This document shows positions 1 to 5,006 of a stretch of 6,142 nt of DNA, in pieces. Position numbers and translations under genes: made by a program. The stretch is from an uncultured Eubacteriales bacterium (GTDB lineage Bacteria; Bacillota; Clostridia; Christensenellales; CAG-917). The notes below the pieces were generated by a model. The model was not told the DNA's origin. It did not search any database and was given only the letters and a program-made list of their open reading frames with translations. Every line of letters starts with the position of its first letter. Within the stretch, counting starts at the first letter, position 1. The stretch is taken from positions 1 to 6,142 of the forward strand of contig URUQ01000075.1 of assembly GCA_900551145.1 (NCBI GenBank). Reading direction: 5' to 3'.

Positions 1-13
1 TATCAATTGCATA

Positions 14-42
14 TTGATTTTTATTATTTAATAATGTAAAAT
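14..42 (+). promoter_or_regulatory. Predicted sigma-A promoter of the ene-reductase gene
   Basis: TTGATT (14-19) and TAAAAT (37-42) are separated by exactly 17 bases in an AT-rich leader, placing transcription start near base 49. This leaves a leader of about 25 bases before the ATG at 74. An alternative pair, TTGCAT (7-12) and AATAAT (30-35), also has 17-base spacing. Seen by eye only; no experimental support. Confidence 0.5.
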
Positions 43-61
43 ACATTTGTATAACAATTTT

Positions 62-67
62 AGGAGG
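62..67 (+). promoter_or_regulatory. Ribosome binding site that fixes the start at 74
   Basis: A perfect AGGAGG lies 6 bases before the ATG at 74. The upstream in-frame ATG at 47 has no Shine-Dalgarno sequence and sits just downstream of the -10 box, at or before the likely transcription start. The start at 74 is therefore preferred, which removes nine residues from the longest possible reading frame. Confidence 0.85.
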
Positions 68-73
68 AATTTT

Positions 74-2128
74 ATGGACCCCAAGTATCAAAGCTTGTTT
101 ACGCCTTGGAAAATCAAGAATTGCGAAATCAAAAACCGCATCGTTTTGACCTCTATGGGCGGAACTTCAATTTTCGGTTGGATGGAACCGCATCATTTTG
201 ACAAAGAAGCGGCAAACTTCCTTCTCGACCGTGCAAAAAACAACGTCGGTCTTATTTTGCCGGGTATTGCCCCCATCAGAAACGTTATCGGTGGCAACTG
301 GCTTTACAAGAGCAAAAGTTCCTTCAGACAACTCAAGCCGTTTATGGACGAGTTGCACAAGACGGGCGCAAAGATGTTTGTGCAACTTACCGCAGGTTTC
401 GGCCGTTCTTTTGCAATCTCCTCGATGATGGAAATGCTTGCAACCAACAAAGTTTTGGGCGCAATTGCAAAACCGTTCATCAATATCGACCAGCTCACGA
501 TGAGCGCAAGCCCCAACCCCAACCGTTGGAGCGACAAAGTGCCTTCTCGTGCGATGACGATTGACGAAATTCACGAATTCATTTACGCATTCGGTCAAAC
601 AGCAAAAATGTGCAAAGAAGCGGGCGTTGACGGTGTGGAAATTCACGCCGTACACGAAGGCTATTTGCTTGACCAATTCACGATGAAATACACCAACCAA
701 CGCACCGACGAATACGGCGGATCAATCGAGAACAGATACCGTTTCCCGATCGAGATCGTCAAAGAAATCAAGAGAGTCTGCGGCGAGGATTATCCCGTAT
801 CGTTGAGATATTCCGTCGTATCCAAGACAAAAGGCTTCCGCCAAGGCGCGCTCCCCGGTGAAGACTACGTTGAAGTCGGCAGAGATATGGAAGAGAGCAA
901 GATTGCAGCCAAAATGCTCCAAGACGCAGGCTACGATATGCTCAACTCCGACAACGGAACTTACGACGCATGGTACTGGGCACATCCGCCGGTATATATG
1001 CCTCAAAACTGCAACCTCGAAGATTGTGAAGAGCTCAAAAAAGCAGTCACGATCCCTGTCGTTTGCGCAGGCCGTATGACACCCGAAGCGGGCGCAAAAG
1101 CAATCGCGGAAGGCAAAATCGACGGTATGGGCGTTGCTCGTCAGTTCTTGACCGATCCGGAGTGGGTGACCAAACTCATGCAAGGCCGCGAAAACGACAT
1201 TATGCCTTGCATTTGTTGCCACAATGCTTGCTTCAATATGGCACACTACAACGGCGTTGCAAACGATCAAGATTTGTCCGACACTGCCGGTATGGCTCGT
1301 TGCGCACTCAATCCTCACACAATGCAATCCAAGAAATACAAGATCGTTCCCGCCAAAAAATCCAAGAAAATTGCAGTTATCGGAGGTGGTATCGGCGGTA
1401 TGGAAGTCGCGCGCGTTGCAACTCTCCGCGGTCACAAAGTCACCATTTACGAGAAATCAAACGATCTCGGCGGTATTTTCGTAGCAGCGGCAGCGCCGTC
1501 CTTCAAAGAGAAAGATAAAGAACTCATCGAGTGGTACAAGAAGCAAATTAAAGACCTCGGCATCGAAGTAAAATATAACACCGAAGTCAAAGATGTTAGC
1601 AAGCTCGACGCGGACGAAGTGGTCGTCGCAACGGGTTCTGTCGCAAGAAGATTTAAAGTTCCCGGCATCGAAAAGACTGTGGAAGCGTGCGAATTCTTGC
1701 TTGATAAGAAAGAGGTCGGTGACAACGTCGTCATTATCGGTGGCGGTCTCACGGGTTGCGAAATCGCATACGAATTGCATTTGAGAGGCAAACATCCCAC
1801 CATCGTCGAGATGAAGAACGACCTTATCGCAGTCAAGGGCGTATGCCTTGCCAACTCTTCCTATTTGCGTGAGTACTTCGCACTTCACAAAGTGCCCGTA
1901 CACCTCGAAACCAAGCTCTTGTCCGTCACCGACAACGGCGTCAAAGTCCAAGACAAGACGGGTAAAGAGTTCGAGATTCCCGCTGATTCCGTCATTATGT
2001 CCGTCGGTTACATTCCCGCACCTGTTGCCGAGGGAGGCAAACACGTGCACGTTGTAGGCGACAGTGCAAAGATCGGTAACTTGCGTACTGTAATATGGGG
2101 CGCTTGGGACGTCGCAATGAAACTGTAA
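74..2128 (+). CDS. NADH:flavin oxidoreductase / 2,4-dienoyl-CoA reductase-like ene-reductase (OYE family, FMN + 4Fe-4S + FAD)
   Basis: A 684-residue cytosolic enzyme with the three-part build of bacterial 2,4-dienoyl-CoA reductase (FadH), clostridial 2-enoate reductase and the bile-acid enzymes BaiCD/BaiH. Residues 1 to about 370 form an old-yellow-enzyme barrel: QLTAGFGR near 104-111, IHAVHEGYLL at 190-199 with Tyr197 at the place of the FadH catalytic Tyr, TNQRTDEYGGSIENR, and the phosphate-binding AGRM and GVARQF segments near 332-358. Cysteines 379, 382, 386 and 410 should hold a 4Fe-4S cluster. Two dinucleotide folds follow: GGGIGG (437-442) for FAD and GGGLTG (556-561) for NAD(P)H, with a late GD at 662-663. 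The family passes hydride from NAD(P)H via FAD and the cluster to FMN, then onto an activated C=C bond. The substrate cannot be read from sequence; enoates, enoyl-CoA and steroid enones are all possible. The gene has its own promoter and terminator, so it appears monocistronic. Odd point: 23 residues lie between the third and fourth cluster cysteines, against about 11-12 in FadH and trimethylamine dehydrogenase. Confidence 0.93.
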   Translation: MDPKYQSLFTPWKIKNCEIKNRIVLTSMGGTSIFGWMEPHHFDKEAANFLLDRAKNNVGLILPGIAPIRNVIGGNWLYKSKSSFRQLKPFMDELHKTGAKMFVQLTAGFGRSFAISSMMEMLATNKVLGAIAKPFINIDQLTMSASPNPNRWSDKVPSRAMTIDEIHEFIYAFGQTAKMCKEAGVDGVEIHAVHEGYLLDQFTMKYTNQRTDEYGGSIENRYRFPIEIVKEIKRVCGEDYPVSLRYSVVSKTKGFRQGALPGEDYVEVGRDMEESKIAAKMLQDAGYDMLNSDNGTYDAWYWAHPPVYMPQNCNLEDCEELKKAVTIPVVCAGRMTPEAGAKAIAEGKIDGMGVARQFLTDPEWVTKLMQGRENDIMPCICCHNACFNMAHYNGVANDQDLSDTAGMARCALNPHTMQSKKYKIVPAKKSKKIAVIGGGIGGMEVARVATLRGHKVTIYEKSNDLGGIFVAAAAPSFKEKDKELIEWYKKQIKDLGIEVKYNTEVKDVSKLDADEVVVATGSVARRFKVPGIEKTVEACEFLLDKKEVGDNVVIIGGGLTGCEIAYELHLRGKHPTIVEMKNDLIAVKGVCLANSSYLREYFALHKVPVHLETKLLSVTDNGVKVQDKTGKEFEIPADSVIMSVGYIPAPVAEGGKHVHVVGDSAKIGNLRTVIWGAWDVAMKL

Positions 2129-2199
2129 AAAAATCGTCGCTGTGGCAACCGAGTTGTGCAAATTCTTGCACAACTCGGAGAGCCACGCTAGATTTTTTT
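2127..2199 (+). terminator. Rho-independent terminator after the ene-reductase
   Basis: A perfect 13-bp stem (2149-2161 with 2166-2178, loop ATTC) is extended by GTGGC/GCCAC (2142-2146 with 2182-2186) across a small internal loop. It is flanked by an A-run (2127-2133) and a run of seven T (2193-2199), which also pair. The symmetric A/T flanks mean it could terminate transcription from either side. It begins at the stop codon. Confidence 0.9.
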
Positions 2200-2221
2200 A
2201 CCTCTAACCGCGCAGTCAATC

Positions 2222-2310
2222 TTTACTATCAATCTTGGCAGAATTATAGTCATACTGTCGTTTCGTAAGCTTGCCTGCTTGGTGGCGCACATTCGTGCGC
2301 TTTTTTATTT
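2222..2310 (+). other. Possible very short transcription unit (promoter plus terminator, no ORF)
   Basis: TTTACT (2222-2227) and TATAGT (2245-2250) have 17-base spacing, and a terminator-like hairpin follows only about 35 bases after the expected start. A product would be roughly 50 nt, about 2257-2306. It has no start codon with a ribosome site. It may equally be leftover intergenic sequence with a chance promoter match, so this is a weak call. Confidence 0.22.
2285..2310 (+). terminator. Second intrinsic terminator in the spacer
   Basis: The stem GCGCAC (2285-2290) / GTGCGC (2295-2300) has loop ATTC and is followed by TTTTTTATTT. The loop is the same ATTC as in the terminator at 2127-2199. 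It could be a backup for the ene-reductase or the end of the possible short transcript from 2257. Confidence 0.7.
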
Positions 2311-2375
2311 GCTCATTCTTGTTCTTCATCTAAATATTGCGCTTTACATAATTTGGCGGATATGGAATACTCCAC

Positions 2376-2393
2376 AATTATTAATTAATAATT
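2376..2393 (+). repeat. AT-only perfect palindrome upstream of the aminopeptidase promoter
   Basis: Eighteen bases, all A/T, form a perfect palindrome (AATTATTAA and its complement). It sits in a run of ATTAATT repeats reaching 2407 and abuts the -35 box at 2406. It may be an upstream AT element (UP-like) or a dyad operator. Low complexity makes chance likely. Confidence 0.35.
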
Positions 2394-2405
2394 ATTAATT
2401 ATTAA

Positions 2406-2434
2406 TTCAAAAAACTCGCAATATGTGTTACAAT
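2406..2434 (+). promoter_or_regulatory. Predicted sigma-A promoter of the aminopeptidase gene
   Basis: TTCAAA (2406-2411), a 17-base spacer and TACAAT (2429-2434) predict a start near 2441. The leader is only about 24 bases. An in-frame ATG at 2423 lies inside the spacer, so it would not be in the transcript. Confidence 0.6.
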
Positions 2435-2464
2435 ATTACCAGTAAACATATAGGAGTTGTCGTT

Positions 2465-3691
2465 ATGAAAAAAACAACGATGCAAAAATTTGCGAAACTT
2501 ATCGCAGTCAAGGGCGTAAACGTACGCAAGGGGCAAGAAGTGGTCGTCAATGCGTCGCTCGATCAACCCGAATTTGTCAAAATGGTGGTTGAAGAATGCT
2601 ATCGCGCGGGCGCAAGCAAAGTCACGGTGGAGTGGAGTTATCAACCTCTTACCAAACTACATTATCGTTATCGCTCTCTCAAAACTCTTTCCACTATGGA
2701 AAATTGGGAAATAGAGAAGTTCAAACACAAAGTCGAGGCACTTCCCGCCGTTATTTTCATTGATTCCGACGATCCGGACGGACTTAAAGGCGTCAATCAA
2801 GAGAAAGTGGCAAAATCTCAACGTGCAAAATATCCTATCATTAAGCCTATGCGCGACGCTATGGAAAACAAATATCAATGGTGCATAGCGGCAGTCCCCG
2901 GCAAAGCGTGGGCAAAAAAGGTTTTCCCCAACGAAAGAGAGGGTAAAGCTGTCGAAAAACTTTGGAACGCAATTCTTTATACGTCGAGAGCTGACGGTGA
3001 AGATCCCGTAAAAGCGTGGGAAGACCACAACGCAGACCTCAAATCAAGGTGCGATTATCTCAACTCGCTCAGTATCGAAAAGTTGCATTATACGTCATCT
3101 AACGGCACGAATTTCACCGTCGGCTTGATTGACGACGCACTTTTCTTGGGCGGAAGCGAAGATACGCTCGGCGGTGTAGAATTCAATCCCAATATTCCGA
3201 GCGAAGAAGTGTTTACCTCACCAATGAAAGGTCAAGCGGAAGGCGTCGTATACGCAACGCGTCCTCTTTCTTATAGAGGAGAACTCATCGAAAACTTCTC
3301 TGTACGCTTCGAGGGCGGAAAAGCAGTGGAAGTTCACGCCGAAAAAGGGGAAGACTTGCTCAAACAAATGATATCTATGGATGAAAATTCCGCATATCTC
3401 GGTGAGTGTGCACTTGTTCCGTACGATTCACCCATTCGCAACAGTGGAATTACTTTCTACAACACACTTTTCGACGAAAACGCGTGTTGCCATCTTGCAT
3501 TCGGTCGCGGATTTGAAAACTGCATCAAAGATTACGCCAATCTCACTCTTGACCAATGCCGTCAAAAGGGTATCAACGACTCAATCATTCACGTTGACTT
3601 TATGATCGGTTCACAAGATCTCGATATAGATGCTATAACGCGTAGTGGGGAGATTATTCCCATCTTCCGCAACGGCAACTGGGCATTCTAA
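2465..3691 (+). CDS. M29-family metallo-aminopeptidase (AmpS/PepS/AmpT type)
   Basis: A 408-residue cytosolic exopeptidase that removes N-terminal amino acids from peptides, using a two-metal centre (Zn or Co in characterised relatives). Motifs in order: IPSEEVFTSP (244-253, Glu248), LGECALVPYDSPI (312-324, Glu314), HLAFG (His343), IHVDFMIGS (375-383, His376 and Asp378). These five residues match the family's metal ligands in type and spacing. The N-terminal part (1 to about 220) has the family's mixed alpha/beta look, including KGQEVVVNA near 23-31. Length is normal for the family (about 400-415). The start is the ATG at 2465, with TAGGAG (2451-2456) eight bases upstream; the earlier ATG at 2423 falls within the promoter. 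The gene has its own promoter, and its stop codon lies inside the left arm of a long inverted repeat. The likely role is general peptide turnover. Whether it is closer to AmpS or PepS cannot be decided by eye. Confidence 0.94.
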   Translation: MKKTTMQKFAKLIAVKGVNVRKGQEVVVNASLDQPEFVKMVVEECYRAGASKVTVEWSYQPLTKLHYRYRSLKTLSTMENWEIEKFKHKVEALPAVIFIDSDDPDGLKGVNQEKVAKSQRAKYPIIKPMRDAMENKYQWCIAAVPGKAWAKKVFPNEREGKAVEKLWNAILYTSRADGEDPVKAWEDHNADLKSRCDYLNSLSIEKLHYTSSNGTNFTVGLIDDALFLGGSEDTLGGVEFNPNIPSEEVFTSPMKGQAEGVVYATRPLSYRGELIENFSVRFEGGKAVEVHAEKGEDLLKQMISMDENSAYLGECALVPYDSPIRNSGITFYNTLFDENACCHLAFGRGFENCIKDYANLTLDQCRQKGINDSIIHVDFMIGSQDLDIDAITRSGEIIPIFRNGNWAF

Positions 3692-3815
3692 CAGCGCTAA
3701 ATCGCGCCTAATTTTGTCAACACCCCAAGCCCGCCAATTCACGTACGATTATGTACGTTAGGATTGTCGTTCTTGGGGTGTTTTCGCATTATGCATCGAT
3801 TTATCGCTGTTAGAA
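3686..3815 (+). repeat. Nested hairpin element 1 (terminator-like, starts over the aminopeptidase stop codon)
   Basis: A 130-base imperfect palindrome built of concentric stems. The outer arm 3686-3704 pairs with 3797-3815 at 18 of 19 positions (one C/T mismatch at 3697/3804). After a symmetric 14x14 internal loop comes an 11-bp perfect stem, 3719-3729 (AACACCCCAAG) with 3772-3782. Inside this, CGCCAA pairs with TTGTCG (one mismatch), and ACGTAC (3741-3746) pairs with GTACGT (3753-3758) around loop GATTAT. The aminopeptidase TAA (3689-3691) is within the outer arm. The 11-bp stem followed by TTTT (3781-3784) could terminate transcription, but the outer arms and the sibling element downstream suggest a repeated genetic element instead (MITE-like, or recombination-site-like). 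Confidence 0.75.
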
Positions 3816-3816
3816 A
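3764..3816 (+). repeat. 53-bp perfect direct repeat, copy 1
   Basis: Identical to 3946-3998. It starts TTGTCGTTCTTGGGGTG and ends CGCTGTTAGAAA, and is the right half of hairpin element 1. Confidence 0.95.
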
Positions 3817-3821
3817 ACACA

Positions 3822-3995
3822 CTAAGTAGCGAATAACCGCGTCAGAGCCGTCCGTCCGCCAACTTATTTACGATTAGTAAATTAGGGTTGTCGTTCGGAC
3901 GGTTCTTTCTTGTTCTTCATCTCAATGACGCATTTTAGACTTTTTTTGTCGTTCTTGGGGTGTTTTCGCATTATGCATCGATTTATCGCTGTTAG
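3822..3995 (+). repeat. Nested hairpin element 2, sibling of element 1 with different stems
   Basis: The core 3846-3904 repeats the plan of element 1. AGCCGTCCG (3846-3854) pairs with CGGACGGTT (3896-3904; one G/T pair), and ATTTAC (3866-3871) pairs with GTAAAT (3877-3882) around loop GATTA. The unpaired parts match element 1 closely: CCGCCAA at 3856-3862 and TAGGGTTGTCGTT at 3883-3895. GCGTCA (3839-3844) and TGACGC (3926-3931) add a further stem. An outer arm, CTAA..AGCGA.TAA (3822-3836), can pair with 3983-3995, the right arm shared with element 1. That outer pairing contains bulges and is the weakest part. Confidence 0.6.
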
Positions 3996-3998
3996 AAA
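3946..3998 (+). repeat. 53-bp perfect direct repeat, copy 2 (lacks the left stem partner)
   Basis: All 53 bases equal those at 3764-3816, 182 bases upstream. Unlike copy 1, there is no CACCCCAAG upstream for its CTTGGGGTG to pair with. It therefore looks like a truncated copy, or the reused right end of a tandem element. Confidence 0.95.
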
Positions 3999-4000
3999 CT

Positions 4001-4300
4001 GCGCTTTGTCAAAGTTTACTTATTAACGATATTTGCAATTTCGAAGACGGAACTTCGAGTCGCAAGGCGACGAGCGGTGGAGTGCCGAACTTGACGATTA
4101 GTACAAGTGAACCGATAAGTGTTGTTGTTTTTATCGGTGAACGAGTGGCATAATAATGGGACGATACTTTTCTATGTGAGCGCCGATTGTCTCCCCCGCG
4201 AGCGATGGTTACTCGTGTAGGGAAATGTCCCTAACCGAGTGGCGGGAGAAATGCCGGCGTGTCCGGAAAGAGGGGGTAAAATTCTATTTAGAGGAGTTAC
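4001..4300 (+). other. Hairpin-dense, GC-richer intergenic stretch; possible uncharacterised structured RNA or decayed gene
   Basis: No gene is recognised here. Helices visible by eye: GTCGC/GCGAC around 4059-4071; ACTTG (4089-4093) with CAAGT (4104-4108); an 8-bp stem ACCGATAA (4111-4118) with TTATCGGT (4131-4138); TGCC (4083-4086) with GGCA (4147-4150), enclosing the previous two as a three-way junction; TCTCCC (4190-4195) with GGGAGA (4244-4249), enclosing ACTCG/CGAGT (4211-4215, 4236-4240) and TAGGGA/TCCCTA (4218-4223, 4228-4233); and CCGG/CCGG near 4254-4266. One + frame is open from 3929 to a TAA at 4151-4153, but it has no ATG and no ribosome site. A weak -35-like TTGTCA is at 4006-4011 with no convincing -10. 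It does not match the tmRNA, RNase P, SRP RNA or common riboswitch signatures that I know. Confidence 0.35.
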
Positions 4301-4407
4301 GACGCACTTTATTGGATTGTAAAATTAAATAGTTCAAAATTAGTGCAGTTAGAATATTTGTTTTTCGCAAAATAGGCAAGTAATGCAATCTTTACAAAAA
4401 TTGGGTA

Positions 4408-4436
4408 TTGCAATCGTATCGTATATATGGTATATT
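4408..4436 (+). promoter_or_regulatory. Extended -10 promoter of the 6S RNA gene
   Basis: TTGCAA (4408-4413), a 17-base spacer and TATATT (4431-4436) preceded by TGG at 4428-4430 (TGn extended -10) predict a start at about 4443. This matches where the RNA similarity begins. Confidence 0.7.
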
Positions 4437-4442
4437 GAAGAT

Positions 4443-4641
4443 GATAAAAGTTTCCTGCTAAGTTTGTGATGGTGCTATATTTTGAACCACAAATTTTATA
4501 CGGGATGACGCGTCCGACATTATGCGGAGATGTCAGGCCTCATTTATATCGGAGGAAGGCAGATACCGCACGGTAGTCTTTACCCACCCTGCTCGAACGG
4601 CGGGTTTATAAAATGGCATCACACGGCAGTGCGGGGCAATA
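4443..4641 (+). ncRNA. ssrS: 6S RNA (global regulator of RNA polymerase)
   Basis: A transcript of about 200 nt with its own promoter and terminator and no open reading frame. The 5' part aligns without gaps, as I recall the E. coli sequence, to the 6S start: CCTG, GTTTGTGA, and the bubble segment ending TTTTGAACC (4480-4488, against CCCCTGAGCC). The 3' end CGGCAGTGCGGGG (4624-4636) resembles E. coli CGGCATCTCGGAG. The ends close as in 6S: CCTGC (4454-4458) with GCGGG (4631-4635), and TGTGATG (4465-4471) with CATCACA (4617-4623). A stem ATTTTATA (4493-4500) / TATAAAAT (4607-4614) follows, then a long apical arm including TGCGG (4523-4527) / CCGCA (4566-4570), and a 3'-side hairpin CCTGC/GCGGG (4588-4604). 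6S RNA mimics an open promoter and holds sigma-70/sigma-A holoenzyme, mainly in stationary phase. The exact ends are estimates. Confidence 0.8.
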
Positions 4642-4646
4642 TGAAC

Positions 4647-4680
4647 AAAAACAAACGCTCGATCGAGCGTTTGTTTTTAT
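4647..4680 (+). terminator. Palindromic intrinsic terminator of the 6S RNA gene
   Basis: Bases 4647-4678 are a perfect 32-bp palindrome: AAAAACAAACGCTCGA followed by its complement, ending in TTTTT. Its A-run and T-run make it symmetric, so it could stop transcription from both directions. It lies just after the mature 3' end. Confidence 0.92.
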
Positions 4681-4939
4681 CTTGCTCTTTATAAATGCCA
4701 TATTCTTTGGAATTTATCTTCATATCTTTATAAAAACGCGCTCTTTATCCATATTCATTTGAAAAGTGTTTTCTTTTTGCCAATAGGACATATGTGCATA
4801 TTTCAATTTGGGCAAAGTAGATTTTTTGTCGAAAATGCGATTTTGCCTCAAATGTATTACAACTTTATTTGAATTTGAGAATACTTTCGTCTTAAAAACG
4901 GTAAATTTTGCGCATTAATGGCAATTTTGAGATTTTGTC
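4681..4939. other. AT-rich spacer with no gene
   Basis: No reading frame with a plausible start and ribosome site, and no RNA gene seen on either strand. The only structure is an imperfect inverted repeat: ATTTGGGCAAA (4806-4816) with TTTGCCTCAAAT (4842-4853), 11 bp with one bulged T, around a 25-base loop. It has no following T-run, so it is not an obvious terminator. It could be a regulatory dyad for the phosphatase gene or chance. Confidence 0.5.
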
Positions 4940-4968
4940 TTGAAAAAGTGGCGATAATGTGGTAAAAT
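4940..4968 (+). promoter_or_regulatory. Extended -10 promoter of the PAP2 phosphatase gene
   Basis: TTGAAA (4940-4945), a 17-base spacer and TAAAAT (4963-4968), with TGG at 4960-4962, put the start near 4975. The leader is about 32 bases. The match is as good as that of the 6S promoter and of the same type. Confidence 0.72.
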
Positions 4969-5006
4969 CTGTATACTAAACAAATAAATCAAGTAAGGGT
5001 GATTTT

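Noticed and set aside
47..73. Upstream start adding MYNNFRRNF to the ene-reductase
   Set aside because: That ATG has no ribosome site and lies at the predicted transcription start, while the ATG at 74 has a perfect AGGAGG.
722..1435. Minus-strand frame of 237 codons inside the ene-reductase
   Set aside because: Antisense shadow of a clearly recognised gene, with Cys/His/Val-rich composition typical of shadows, no ribosome site and no family motif.
1457..2173. Minus-strand frame of 238 codons over the 3' half of the ene-reductase
   Set aside because: Starts inside the terminator hairpin and is antisense to the dinucleotide-binding domains; no recognisable domain.
3721..4000. CRISPR array
   Set aside because: There are only two 53-base direct copies, 182 bases apart, and the repeats are nested in palindromes. 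There is no regular repeat-spacer pattern and no cas gene.
4059..4290. Lysine, FMN or c-di-AMP riboswitch
   Set aside because: Short resemblances (GTGCCGAA, GTCCGGAAAGAGG, TAGGGAAATG) do not occur in the order or with the core junction sequences of those riboswitches. No gene starts directly downstream.
4531..4565. SRP RNA domain (GTCAGG ... GGAGGAAGGCAG)
   Set aside because: The spacing is wrong and the GGAA tetraloop with AGCAG loop is absent. The surrounding sequence fits 6S RNA from end to end.
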